64,000 bases of DNA from Runella slithyformis DSM 19594 (GTDB lineage Bacteria > Bacteroidota > Bacteroidia > Cytophagales > Spirosomataceae). The stretch's first letter is position 1. Each line of letters opens with the position of its first letter. The DNA lies in assembly GCF_000218895.1 (NCBI RefSeq), contig NC_015703.1, positions 3,609,001 to 3,673,000 on the forward strand, written 5' to 3'. Below the pieces are notes generated by a model, which worked only from the letters and a program-made list of their open reading frames with translations, had not been told where the DNA came from and made no database searches. Shown here piece by piece: positions 53,958 to 63,157 of the stretch. The translations under genes and the position numbers were made by a program.

Positions 53958-55766
53958 ATGAAAAAACACATTCACTTATTCATATACGCACTCATTGGCT
54001 GCACTTTAGCGGTCAATGCTTTTGCACAAACGGCACCCCAAACCGATCCGGATCTCAACGGAATGCGGGCAATCGGTACGCCGGCCAATCCCAAAGTTAA
54101 ATGGGGTTGGAATTATTATATGGACTATGCCGGCTTCAACAAGTTGATGCAGGAGCTGGCCAAAGCTTATCCCGATCTGGTTAAATATGAATCCATCGGC
54201 AAATCCTTTCAGGGTCGGGAGATGTATGTAATGACCATTACTGATTTTAAAAGCGGAAAACCCGAGCATAAGCCTGCCTTCTGGATCGATGGAAATATCC
54301 ACGCCAATGAGTTGCAGGGAACGCAGTTTGCCATGTATACCGCTTGGTATTTGGCCGAAAGTTTCGGTAAAATGGATTTTGTAACCGATATGCTGAAAGG
54401 ACGTACGTTTTACATCATCCCGTCACTTAATCCGGATGCCCACGAAAACTTTATCTATAAGTCAAATACGACCAGCTCTTCGCGCTCAGGCATGATGCCG
54501 CTGGATGACGACGGCGACGGTCTGGTAGACGAAGATACCTATGATGACCTGGATGGTGACGGCAATATCGTGACTATGCGCCGCAAGTCGCCCACGGGCC
54601 GTTACAAAGCAGATCCTGATTTTCCCGGACGTATGATCTTGGCCAAACCCGACGAGCAGGGAGAATACGAAATGCTGGGTTTTGAAGGAATTGACAATGA
54701 CGGTGATGGCCGGGTCAATGAGGATAATCCCGGTTCGTATGATCCTAACCGCGATTGGGGCTGGGGCTGGCAGCCGGATTATATTCAGAGCGGCGCTCTT
54801 TTTTATCCGGGAACATTGCCCGAAACCCAAAACGTGAAAAAGTTCTTCTATTCGCACCCCAATATCGCCGGTGCGCAAAGCTACCACAACTTCGGCGGAA
54901 TGTTTTTGCGGCCTCCGGGCGCGGAAGAAGATGCCATGTACGTTCCGCAATCTGATATCGCTGTGTATGATGTAATAGGAAAAGCGGGCGAAAAAATGAT
55001 TCCCGGCTACAAATACTATGTCCTTTGGAAAGACCTTTATACCGTTTATGGCGGTGAGATTGACTGGATCGGTTTAGGGCGCGGTGTATTTATGTTTTCC
55101 AACGAGATCAACACTTCTTGGAGGATGTTTAACAAAAACTCGACCGAAAACCGCAACCAAAACAGCGAGTTTGAAGAGTTTGATAAGTTTCTTTTGCTGG
55201 GTGACGGCTACGTCAAATGGAAACCCATCAAGCACCCGCAATACGGAGAGATTGAGATCGGCGGTACCAAGCGTAACTACATTCGAAATACCCCCGGTTT
55301 CCTTTTGGAAGAAGAAGGACACCGCAACATGGCCTTTACCATGCTGCATGCCTATCACATGCCTAAATTGGAAATCATTGACATCCGAACCAAAGCCTTG
55401 GCTAATGGCCTGACGGAAGTGACGGCAGTGGTACAAAATCAGCGCGCCATTCCCACGCATTCGGCGCATGATTTACGTTTTAAGATCGAGCGCCCCGATT
55501 ACATTACCCTCAAAAATGCGCAGGTACTGGCGGGTATGATCGTTGAAAATGACGACCTGGGCATCACCAAAGAACAAAAACGCAATCCGCAGACCATTGA
55601 AGTAGCCAACATTCCCGGTACCGTCGGCGGCGGTGGAGGAGGTGGCGGTTTTGGCGGCGGCGGAGGAAACTCCGTGAAAGTCCGCTGGATTGTTAAAGGC
55701 AAAGCCGATAAATGGACCGTTGAAGTAGACAGTCGCAAAGGAGGCGTTATTTCCAAAACCCTGTAA
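53958..55766 (+). CDS. M14-family zinc carboxypeptidase, secreted
   Basis: A 602-residue exported metallocarboxypeptidase. A signal peptide (residues 1-22, ending NAFAQ) precedes the M14 domain. The zinc ligands are the His and Glu of DGNIHANELQGTQF near residue 115 and the His of GAQSYHNFGGMF near residue 310. IPSLNPDAHENFIYK, with its conserved Asn-Pro, and the Asp-rich calcium-type loops LDDDGDGLVDEDTYDDLDGD also fit. The C-terminal part is a beta-rich domain with a Gly-rich stretch near residue 560. It trims C-terminal residues from peptides in the periplasm or outside; the specificity is not clear. It follows the inactive paralogue by 45 bases, so the two are co-transcribed. Confidence 0.93.
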   Translation: MKKHIHLFIYALIGCTLAVNAFAQTAPQTDPDLNGMRAIGTPANPKVKWGWNYYMDYAGFNKLMQELAKAYPDLVKYESIGKSFQGREMYVMTITDFKSGKPEHKPAFWIDGNIHANELQGTQFAMYTAWYLAESFGKMDFVTDMLKGRTFYIIPSLNPDAHENFIYKSNTTSSSRSGMMPLDDDGDGLVDEDTYDDLDGDGNIVTMRRKSPTGRYKADPDFPGRMILAKPDEQGEYEMLGFEGIDNDGDGRVNEDNPGSYDPNRDWGWGWQPDYIQSGALFYPGTLPETQNVKKFFYSHPNIAGAQSYHNFGGMFLRPPGAEEDAMYVPQSDIAVYDVIGKAGEKMIPGYKYYVLWKDLYTVYGGEIDWIGLGRGVFMFSNEINTSWRMFNKNSTENRNQNSEFEEFDKFLLLGDGYVKWKPIKHPQYGEIEIGGTKRNYIRNTPGFLLEEEGHRNMAFTMLHAYHMPKLEIIDIRTKALANGLTEVTAVVQNQRAIPTHSAHDLRFKIERPDYITLKNAQVLAGMIVENDDLGITKEQKRNPQTIEVANIPGTVGGGGGGGGFGGGGGNSVKVRWIVKGKADKWTVEVDSRKGGVISKTL

Positions 55767-55772
55767 CGCACC

Positions 55773-55875
55773 TTACATTTTACATTTATTATTTTTCGGT
55801 TTTGCGGTTTTATAAATCGGGTAGATGCTTCCGGGCAGACGCAGGAAATAGGGCAGACGTAAAGCCTGCCCCTAC
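55773..55875. repeat. Copy of the palindromic intergenic repeat with its spacer
   Basis: 55773-55813 repeats, with small changes, the T-rich spacer found after the core copies near 50.8 kb (TTACATTTTACATTTATTA). 55851-55875 is a core copy (GGGCAGACGTAAAG then CCTGCCCCTAC). A partial core lies at 55832-55845. It lies between the M14 gene and the amidohydrolase gene. Confidence 0.65.
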
Positions 55876-55981
55876 AATTTTGTATTGCTGTGATTGAAAA
55901 ATGGGTCGGTCGAAAGGTCGACCCATTTGTTTTGCGCCGTTTTTTTTCGTTCTTCGTTTAACCTAATACTGAATCCGCTTC

Positions 55982-57553
55982 ATGAAACACTTCATTACCC
56001 TCATTACAGGTATCCTTTTCGCCGCAACGTCAGCTTTTGCCCAGGAATATGATGTATTGATACGCGGCGGAAAAATTGCAGACGGTACCGGAAACGCCTG
56101 GTTTTACGGTGATGTAGCCATCAAAAACGGCAAAATTGCGCGCATTGGGTCATTGCCTAATGCCACCGCGGGGAAAGTATTGGAGGCCAAAGGGCTCATT
56201 GTCTGTCCGGGGTTTATTGATGTGCATACCCACATCGAAGAGGATGAATTCAGGCTTCCTACGGCCGATAATTTTATTTATGATGGCGTAACGACGGTGG
56301 TAACGGGCAACTGCGGGTTGTCCAATGTAGATTTGGGATTCTATTTTAAGCAACTCGACAGCCTCAAAACCTCCGTAAATGTAGCGTCGCTGATCGGGCA
56401 CAATGACGTTCGAAAAACGGTCATGGGTACGGTCAATCGCCCGGCAACCCCCGAAGAGCAGCAACGGATGGAAGCCCTCGTGGAAAAAGCCATGAGAGAC
56501 GGAGCGTATGGGTTGGCTACGGGCCTGATCTATGTGCCGGGTACGTATTCCACCACCGAAGAAGTGGTAGGGCTGGCCAAAGTGGCTGCTCGCTACGGCG
56601 GCGTGTATGCGTCACACATTCGCTATGAAGGTGATGAAGTACTGACGGCCATCGAAGAGGCAGTCAATATCGGGCGGCAGGCCGCCATTCCCGTTCAGAT
56701 CTCGCACTTCAAAGTAAGCGGTCAAAACAACTGGGGGCGCTCGAAGGAAACCCTTGCGGCCGTCGAAAATGCCCGTCGCGAAGGCATCGACGTGACCATT
56801 GATCAATATCCCTATACGGCCAGCAGTACAGGGCTCAATACCCTGTTGCCAAGTTGGGCGCTGGCAGGAGGTTTGGACTCCATCAAAGCACGCGTCAATG
56901 ACCCCATCATACGCCGACGCATGACTGAGGAAATGGTGGCAACACTCAAACGCCGCAAACAAAACCACTTCACTTATGCCGTAGTGGCCTATTATGATGC
57001 TGATACAACCCTCAACGGTAAGAATATTGAAGAGATAAACCTCCTGAAAGGCCGTAAACACAAAGCCGCCGCCGAAGCCGAGACCATTATGGACATGGCC
57101 CTGAAAGGCGGGGCAAGCATGGTATTTCACGGTATGGGTGATTGGGACGTCGAAAACATTATGCGGTATCCGCAAAATATGTTTGCTTCCGATGCGTCCA
57201 TTCGGGTGTATAATTTCGGAGTGCCTCATCCGCGCGGCTACGGCACCAATGCGCGCGTATTGGGGTACTACGTCCGCCAAAAGAAAATCATTCCGCTGGA
57301 AGAAGCCATTCGCCGTATGACGTCGTTGCCCGCCCAAAAGTTCAACTTGCCGGAGCGTGGCCTGCTTCAGCCCGGAAGGGCGGCCGATGTGCTCGTGTTT
57401 GACGAAAACACCATTATAGACGTCTCTACCTACGACCGTCCGCATCAATATTCACGCGGGATGAAGTACGTCATTGTCAATGGTGAAACGGTGGTAGACA
57501 ACGAAAAACACACGGGAGTACGGGCCGGGAAGGTCTTGCGAAAAGGGGAGTGA
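55982..57553 (+). CDS. Amidohydrolase, N-acyl-D-amino-acid deacylase-like, secreted
   Basis: A 523-residue exported metal-dependent amidohydrolase of the D-aminoacylase type. A signal peptide (residues 1-20, ending ATSAFAQ) is followed by the small beta domain (DVLIRGGKIADGTGNAWFYG). The metal site follows: GFIDVHTHIEEDEF near residue 75 has the first His pair, VVTGNCGLSN has the bridging Cys of D-aminoacylases, and VYASHIRYEGDEVL has further ligands. PVQISHFKVSGQNNWG is also typical. The C-terminal FASDASIR and GRAADVLVFDENT complete the fold. It would release N-acyl groups from D-amino acids or related amides outside the cytoplasm. It follows two M14 genes, consistent with scavenging of peptides. 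Confidence 0.9.
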   Translation: MKHFITLITGILFAATSAFAQEYDVLIRGGKIADGTGNAWFYGDVAIKNGKIARIGSLPNATAGKVLEAKGLIVCPGFIDVHTHIEEDEFRLPTADNFIYDGVTTVVTGNCGLSNVDLGFYFKQLDSLKTSVNVASLIGHNDVRKTVMGTVNRPATPEEQQRMEALVEKAMRDGAYGLATGLIYVPGTYSTTEEVVGLAKVAARYGGVYASHIRYEGDEVLTAIEEAVNIGRQAAIPVQISHFKVSGQNNWGRSKETLAAVENARREGIDVTIDQYPYTASSTGLNTLLPSWALAGGLDSIKARVNDPIIRRRMTEEMVATLKRRKQNHFTYAVVAYYDADTTLNGKNIEEINLLKGRKHKAAAEAETIMDMALKGGASMVFHGMGDWDVENIMRYPQNMFASDASIRVYNFGVPHPRGYGTNARVLGYYVRQKKIIPLEEAIRRMTSLPAQKFNLPERGLLQPGRAADVLVFDENTIIDVSTYDRPHQYSRGMKYVIVNGETVVDNEKHTGVRAGKVLRKGE

Positions 57554-57576
57554 TTATGGAGGGGACGGTCATTGCC

Positions 57577-57717
57577 TTACAACTCCATCAGTACTGCTTC
57601 CGGACAAAAATCGGTGCTTTTTATATGCTTCATAGCCTGTTCTGATACGCCTTCTGCGTTTTGGAGAATACTGAGAGTGATTCCGTGCGGCGGTATATTA
57701 CCGTTCTGTGACCATTA
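57577..57717 (-). pseudogene. Possible gene remnant, unrecognised
   Basis: On the minus strand a 46-codon open stretch just after a stop reads GNIPPHGITLSILQNAEGVS followed by EQAMKHIKSTDFCPEAVLME and a stop. It has no start codon near its beginning and no recognised family. Its residue mix looks coding, but a chance frame is also possible. Confidence 0.25.
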
Positions 57718-57791
57718 ACTAAATTGTACTAGGTAAGGTATTGGAAAATTAGCAAATTCGCTCCGTCAACCACCGCTTTTGCTATTGCTTT

Positions 57792-59645
57792 ATGACCCTT
57801 CGGTTTGCTTTTTTTTGGTTATTCTCTATCGTCAGCGTTGAATTGGTGGCTCAAAACCGCATGGTAGACAGCTTGCGGCATTGGTTAGCTATTCATCCGA
57901 CACAGGACAGCGCGCGAGTAGTGACACTCCACCGACTGGCCTACCGTCTTTCTGAAATTGACCAAACGACGGCCTGGCGCTATGCCAACGAAGCCAATCA
58001 ACTGGCTAAAAAACTCAATAATACGACCAATTTGGGGCAAAGCTTTATCAATTATGCCATTTTGGAGTCATTGGAAGGGAATTATGCCAGAGGACAGGAA
58101 TATTATCTGACGGCCTTAAAACTCTTTGAACAAACAGGGTGGGAGCGGGGCATTGCAATATGCCTCAACAACATTGCCGAAAATTATAAGAGTATGAATC
58201 AATTGCAAAAGGCCGTTGATTATACCTTTCGTGCCTTGGAGTTGAATAAAAAAACGGATCAAAAACGCGGCATGGCGGTCAATCACGAGCAAATCGGGGA
58301 TCTATACCGCCGCATGCAACGCTACGAGGAGTCACTGACGTATTTGGAACAGGGCTTAGTTTTGGCTAAACAAGCCGAGCAAAATTATCAGATATTGCCC
58401 CAGATTCTGTTGAGTACTGCCCGAAATTATAACGACCGACGGGAGTTTTCGGTAGCGCTCAGGTACTTAGAGCAAGCCACCGAACAAAGCCAACGGCACG
58501 GCGAAAAATTACTGCAAATCCAATGTTATGAAGAAACGGCTAAGACCTTCCGTTTGCAGCAGAAATTAGCAAGTGCCGGTATATACCTTCAAAAAGCACT
58601 CGAAACCGCCACGCAGTTTGGGTCCATTGTGGAAATTGCCCACATCAATCGGGAAATGGCGCAATTGGCCGAGATACGGGGCAGTTACAAAGAAGCATTG
58701 GCGTATTTTCAGTCGTACAAGACCCTGAACGATTCGATTGAACGAAAAAAGAATGTCGTGCGGGCTGAATTGGCAGAGTTGAAATATACCGCTTTTGAGA
58801 AAGACAAAGAGAATCATCGGCTCAAACGGATCAAAACCGCCCAGGAAGCTGAGCTGCGACGTCAGACCTACTGGATCATTTCGTTGGCTTTGGTCATTGT
58901 TGGTTTAATGGGAGTGTTGGGTTATGCATTTTACCGGAATCGCCTCAAACAAATCAAGGACGCTCAAAAAGCGCAGGCCCAGACCATTCGCCAAATGCAG
59001 CTATCGGACCGTATTCGGAGCCAGATCGCGCGCGATCTGCACGATGATCTGGGCGCTACGTTGAGCGGTGTAGCCATGCTGAGTCAGGCGGCCAAACGGC
59101 AGTTGAAAGAAAAAGACGAGCAGCTGAAAGAACTGCTCGACCTGATAAGCATTAACTCCCAACGAACGGTAAGTACCATTCGGGATATTATCTGGACCAC
59201 ACGCCCCATGAACGACAGCCTGGAGAGTATCACGGCCAAGATGAAAATATTTGCGTCCGAAATGCTTGAGCCCAAGCGTATTCAGTACGAGTTCAGTATC
59301 GCCGATGATCTGAAAGGGTATAAGCTTCCGTCGAATCAGCAGTATAATTTTTACCTTATCTTTAAGGAAGCCATCAATAATGCCGCCAAATATGCGCAGG
59401 CAACCCACATCCGAATAAAGATTTTTAAAATGAATCAACAATTGTATCTGCACATTATAGACGATGGCATCGGCTTCGACAAAGAGGTAGTGAAAGGTAG
59501 CGGAAACGGACTTTTTAACATGGAAAAACGAGTGGAAGAACTCGACGGCAGCATGACCGTCAAGTCCGCCCCCAATCAGGGAACGGCCATCGAACTCACG
59601 CTGCCCCTGGCAACGCCTCTGCTTCCGATCTATCCTATTTATTGA
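57792..59645 (+). CDS. TPR-repeat sensor histidine kinase (HisKA_3 type)
   Basis: A 617-residue membrane kinase. A signal sequence (residues 1-20) is followed by about six tetratricopeptide repeats (about 60-330, for example ARGQEYYLTALKLFEQTG and RRMQRYEESLTYLEQGLVLA). A single membrane helix near residues 355-375 (IISLALVIVGLMGVLGYAFY) leads to the kinase. The dimerisation domain is of the NarX/HisKA_3 type with IARDLHDDLGATLSGVAMLS. HATPase has KEAINNAAKYAQAT, IIDDGIGFDKE and GNGLFNMEKRVEELDG. Such kinases usually act on a LuxR-type regulator, which is not found nearby. The last 11 bases overlap the 3' end of the convergent DoxX-like gene. Confidence 0.92.
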   Translation: MTLRFAFFWLFSIVSVELVAQNRMVDSLRHWLAIHPTQDSARVVTLHRLAYRLSEIDQTTAWRYANEANQLAKKLNNTTNLGQSFINYAILESLEGNYARGQEYYLTALKLFEQTGWERGIAICLNNIAENYKSMNQLQKAVDYTFRALELNKKTDQKRGMAVNHEQIGDLYRRMQRYEESLTYLEQGLVLAKQAEQNYQILPQILLSTARNYNDRREFSVALRYLEQATEQSQRHGEKLLQIQCYEETAKTFRLQQKLASAGIYLQKALETATQFGSIVEIAHINREMAQLAEIRGSYKEALAYFQSYKTLNDSIERKKNVVRAELAELKYTAFEKDKENHRLKRIKTAQEAELRRQTYWIISLALVIVGLMGVLGYAFYRNRLKQIKDAQKAQAQTIRQMQLSDRIRSQIARDLHDDLGATLSGVAMLSQAAKRQLKEKDEQLKELLDLISINSQRTVSTIRDIIWTTRPMNDSLESITAKMKIFASEMLEPKRIQYEFSIADDLKGYKLPSNQQYNFYLIFKEAINNAAKYAQATHIRIKIFKMNQQLYLHIIDDGIGFDKEVVKGSGNGLFNMEKRVEELDGSMTVKSAPNQGTAIELTLPLATPLLPIYPIY

Positions 59646-60903
59646 AGGGCTGTTCGTTGACCCAATGAAAGCCGCGATTCATCAGAAGAAATTCCTTATG
59701 CATTTTTTTTAACTCAAGGTATAATGAATCATTCCTCCATTTCCCTTTCATAATCAGGGTGTTAGAGTCGGGTTGGATGTACGTAAAAGCATATTTTCTG
59801 TCGTTTGCCAACCAATCGTTCAGCTGAACGATCTTCTTTTTTATATCTCGTTCAAAACCGGTCCGCTGTTGCAGGCCATGTTGGTTTGTAATGGCGATCA
59901 TGTCAGCAGGTCCGCGCCGGTCCACAAAAACGCGCTCCCAACGCAGCGTATCTGTAAGCGGCACTTCCTGCCGGTTGCGCTTGAATTGACTGACTTTATA
60001 AGGACCGTAAAAGGCAGGTTTCGGAGCTTTCAGGTACTTGAATGAATCAATGCCCTGCCAAAGCAGAACCATGCTCAAGCCGAGGATGATCAGCGTTTTT
60101 AGCCCAAGTCGCGACCGAGTGAACCACTTTTTTTGTGAATAAATCGGGTAAATTCGAGCAGGAACGGGGCGATTGAGAAAAAAAAAGTTCACCAATCGTT
60201 TCAAATCAGCTGCAGCCAGATAAAAAGCCATTGATAAAAGCATCGAAGAAAATAATTTGACCGGAACATCAAAAAATAAGTTGAACAAGACGACATTGCT
60301 CATCAGTCCGCTCAGAATCAGGCTGCCGATCAACGTAGTGCGGCGGAAAAAGAGGAAAAGCCCTCCCACTACTTCTCCCAAACCGGTAAACATTTGGTAT
60401 CCTTTGGAGAACGCCATAAAGGTCCAAAGCAAGCCCATGGGACTCATATCACCGAGTTGCTGATACAATCGGTAGTCGGTCATGGTACCGAATTGGGAGA
60501 GAAACACTTTGGCAAAACCGTAGGAAAGCATTGTAATGCCCAGATAATAGCGAATCACTACCCTAAACCATTTATTTAATGTGCTGTAATTAAGGCGTTT
60601 GGTATCAAAAAAACTCCAGATGGCCGTTCCGACGACAGACAAACCGATGATCAGGAAGAACTGAATCCAATTCCAACTTGTATCGCCGTTGCCGTTGGGC
60701 CGAAGGGAAATTTCGGGGATATCAAAAAACGTATTTCCTGCCCAATTGATGGGCCATGTCCAGGCATCATTATAAAAGCCATTCTTGATCAGATAGCCAA
60801 GCGGAAACACAAAGATTTGCAGGAGAAAGAATAGAAAAAAAAACCGAAAACCGATCTTTTCTATAAAAGTCCATTTTGAAGAGGGTGTAATTACTTGTTC
60901 CAT
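59635..60903 (-). CDS. DoxX-like multi-pass membrane protein
   Basis: A 422-residue inner-membrane protein. From the ATG at 60903 it reads MEQVITPSSKWTFIEKIGFR; an in-frame start 24 bases upstream is less convincing. About seven hydrophobic helices lie in the first 300 residues, with the DoxX-like four-helix set near residues 110-230 (YYLGITMLSYGFAKVF, GEVVGGLFLFFRRTTLIGSL). The last 120 residues form a soluble domain with no recognised family (RNRQEVPLTDTLRWERVFVD). Function is unknown; DoxX-like proteins have loose links to redox or stress. It is transcribed away from the glycosyltransferase, with 51 bases between their starts. Confidence 0.75.
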   Translation of the reverse strand: MEQVITPSSKWTFIEKIGFRFFFLFFLLQIFVFPLGYLIKNGFYNDAWTWPINWAGNTFFDIPEISLRPNGNGDTSWNWIQFFLIIGLSVVGTAIWSFFDTKRLNYSTLNKWFRVVIRYYLGITMLSYGFAKVFLSQFGTMTDYRLYQQLGDMSPMGLLWTFMAFSKGYQMFTGLGEVVGGLFLFFRRTTLIGSLILSGLMSNVVLFNLFFDVPVKLFSSMLLSMAFYLAAADLKRLVNFFFLNRPVPARIYPIYSQKKWFTRSRLGLKTLIILGLSMVLLWQGIDSFKYLKAPKPAFYGPYKVSQFKRNRQEVPLTDTLRWERVFVDRRGPADMIAITNQHGLQQRTGFERDIKKKIVQLNDWLANDRKYAFTYIQPDSNTLIMKGKWRNDSLYLELKKMHKEFLLMNRGFHWVNEQPFNK

Positions 60904-60954
60904 TGGAGAGAAAAGATTAGGTTGCACCTCATATAGTCTTTAAAAAAACATGCC

Positions 60955-61695
60955 ATGGCATCGCTATCCGTTGTTATCATTACCGTAAATCAGGAAAAAA
61001 AAATTGCTAAGACGATCGAGGCACTCAAAGCGTTGACCAACGATATTATAGTGGTGGACTCGGGCAGTACCGACCTGACCCGAAAAGTAGCCCGGGCAGC
61101 GGGCGCCAACGTACTCGAACGGCCCTGGACGGGCTATTCCGAACAAAAAAACTTCGGTAATCTCTGGGCTAAGTACGACTGGATATTGTCCGTAGACGAT
61201 GACGAGGTCGTTAGCCCGGAGTTAATAGAAAGTATTAAGCAGGCCTTTACCCCTGCCCCCGATGCCGATGCCTATGATCTGCCTTTTCGGACGGTTTTTG
61301 CGGGGAAGCTGATTCGTTTTGGGGGCTGGAATCCCGAATCGCACGTGCGTATTTTTAATAAAAAAAAGATCCAATGGAATACCGACGCGGTGCATGAAGG
61401 GCTGACCCTCAAACCCGAGCACATTGTCAAAAAACTGACCGGTTACGTGCATCATTACACCGTAGATACACCCGAGCAGTTTGTGGCCAAAACAGACCGT
61501 TACAGCACGCTTTTTGCCGAAAAGGGGCGCAAAGCGGGCAAAAAAGCCACTTTTGTTAAAGTTTATTTGAGTCCTGCCTTTCGGTTTTTGGTCGAATATA
61601 TTATCAAATTCGGCTTTCTGGACGGGTATTACGGCTGGTTCATTGCCAAAGAAAATGCACGGTATACCTATTTGAAGTATAAAAAACTAAGGTAG
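60955..61695 (+). CDS. Glycosyltransferase family 2 (WaaE/KdtX-like)
   Basis: A 246-residue inverting glycosyltransferase of the GT-A fold. The nucleotide-sugar site starts SLSVVIITVNQEKKIAKTIE, with the Asp of VVDSGSTDLTRKVA. ERPWTGYSEQKNFG and the metal-binding DxD-type motif WILSVDDDEVV follow. DAVHEGL and the C-terminal amphipathic tail (YIIKFGFLDGYYGWFIAKEN) match the WaaE/KdtX branch that adds glucose or another hexose to lipopolysaccharide core. The exact sugar is uncertain. It acts at the cytoplasmic face of the inner membrane. Its stop codon (TAG at 61693-61695) lies at the start of a degenerate repeat core. Confidence 0.9.
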   Translation: MASLSVVIITVNQEKKIAKTIEALKALTNDIIVVDSGSTDLTRKVARAAGANVLERPWTGYSEQKNFGNLWAKYDWILSVDDDEVVSPELIESIKQAFTPAPDADAYDLPFRTVFAGKLIRFGGWNPESHVRIFNKKKIQWNTDAVHEGLTLKPEHIVKKLTGYVHHYTVDTPEQFVAKTDRYSTLFAEKGRKAGKKATFVKVYLSPAFRFLVEYIIKFGFLDGYYGWFIAKENARYTYLKYKKLR

Positions 61696-61716
61696 GGGCG
61701 GGGCTTGACTCTACCC
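61692..61716. repeat. Degenerate copy of the palindromic repeat core
   Basis: GTAGGGGCGGGGCTTGACT followed by CTACCC matches the 25-base core at 20 positions. The TAG within its first four bases is the stop codon of the glycosyltransferase gene. Confidence 0.45.
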
Positions 61717-61842
61717 TGCTAAGGTACAGGGCTGCATTCTCATAAATTCCTTTGGTAGCGGTATACTGATCGTATCATTTTTACAAATCTAATATTTCAG
61801 TGTCTCAAAACATTCGAAACAGGAAAAAACAAAACGTTGGCA

Positions 61843-61884
61843 GCATAAAAAAAGCGTCAGACGGTTTAATGCCGTCCGACGCTT
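61843..61884 (-). terminator. Rho-independent terminator of ilvE
   Basis: AAGCGTCAGACGG at 61852-61864 and CCGTCCGACGCTT at 61872-61884 pair except at one position. On the minus strand the stem is followed by a run of seven T. It lies 25 bases after the ilvE stop. Confidence 0.82.
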
Positions 61885-61908
61885 AGATAATCAGAAAATG
61901 GGATGAAT

Positions 61909-62976
61909 CTAGGCCCTCACTACCCAACCGAACGGATCTTCGGTTTTTCCGGTACGAATGTCGGTCAAAAAGGCTTTTACACGCGATACAAACGACTCAT
62001 CGGTCACGGTGGGAAGTTCGTAATCGGTCCCTTCAAAGCCAATGACCCCAAAAGGGGATACCACCACGGCGGTACCGGCCCCAAAGGCAGCTTCTAAGCG
62101 ACCTTCTTTCAGCGCATCAATGACTTCTTTGACCGACACCTTACGTTCCTCTACCGGAATATTCCAGTGATGCGCAATGTCCACGATGCTGTTGCGGGTT
62201 ACCCCGTTCAGAATGGTATCAGAAGTGGCCGGAGTGACGAGCTTACCGTCGATGACAAACATGACGTTCATCGTACCGGATTCTTCCACAAAGGCGTGAT
62301 CGCGGGCGTCGGTCCAGATGATCTGGTCGTAGCCCTGTTGTTGAGCCAAACGGGCGGGATACAATGACCCGCCGTAGTTGCCGGCGCATTTGGCGGCACC
62401 TACGCCCCCTTCGGCGGCGCGGATATAGTGTTGTTCTACTTTGACACGGGGAGGTTTGGAATAGTATTTACCCACCGGACCGGTAAAAATGATGAATTTA
62501 TAGGTATCTGACGGTTTTACCCCGATGTACGCATCGGTGGAGAACATGTACGGACGAATATACAAAGAGGAATCGGGCGCGGTCGGAATCCAGGCGGCAT
62601 CGGTACGCAGTAATTCGGTGAGTCCACCCATGAAAATTTCTTCGGGCACTTCCGGCATGCACATACGCGCGGCTGATTTGTTAAAACGCGCCCAGTTGTC
62701 CAACGGACGGAACATCAGCGGCTCGCCGGCTTCGTTCTTGTAGGCTTTCATTCCTTCAAAGATCGCCTGACCGTAGTGGAGAGCGGCAGTTGCGGGACTG
62801 AGGCTTAGGTTGGCATAGGGAGCAATTTGAAGGTTGGTCCACTCGCCGTTGATATAGTCGGCGACAAACATGTGGTCTGAATAATGGCGACCAAATACCA
62901 AATTGTCGAAATCTACTTCATGGATACGCGAAGCTTCTACGCGTTGGATTTCCATGGCCAAGGTGTCCGTTGTCAT
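61909..62976 (-). CDS. ilvE: Branched-chain amino acid aminotransferase
   Basis: A 355-residue type II branched-chain aminotransferase (PLP fold type IV) that interconverts Leu, Ile and Val with their 2-oxo acids in the cytoplasm. The fold is shown by FGRHYSDHMFVADY near residue 28, the LHYGQAIFEGMKAY segment and RFNKSAARMCMPEVP. The PLP-binding Lys is in GGVGAAKCAGNYGGSLYPAR, and EESGTMNVMFVI and LNGVTRNSIVDIAH also fit. Length and domains are normal. The ATG at 62976 precedes a short tail seen in relatives. It is a stand-alone gene with its own terminator. Confidence 0.95.
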   Translation of the reverse strand: MTTDTLAMEIQRVEASRIHEVDFDNLVFGRHYSDHMFVADYINGEWTNLQIAPYANLSLSPATAALHYGQAIFEGMKAYKNEAGEPLMFRPLDNWARFNKSAARMCMPEVPEEIFMGGLTELLRTDAAWIPTAPDSSLYIRPYMFSTDAYIGVKPSDTYKFIIFTGPVGKYYSKPPRVKVEQHYIRAAEGGVGAAKCAGNYGGSLYPARLAQQQGYDQIIWTDARDHAFVEESGTMNVMFVIDGKLVTPATSDTILNGVTRNSIVDIAHHWNIPVEERKVSVKEVIDALKEGRLEAAFGAGTAVVVSPFGVIGFEGTDYELPTVTDESFVSRVKAFLTDIRTGKTEDPFGWVVRA

Positions 62977-63157
62977 TGTGTTGGTGGTTTTTACTGTATG
63001 TAAGCGGTTTATAGATCTGATTTTTATGAATCAACTGTTTTAGTACTGCCTTTATTGGGATGAATACTGAAATTAGTTGTCAATGCAAATATTTTTAAAA
63101 TTCCCCGGAAAGACAAGAAAATATCGGTTTAGTTATCAAAAAAAACGTCTTGAATCC

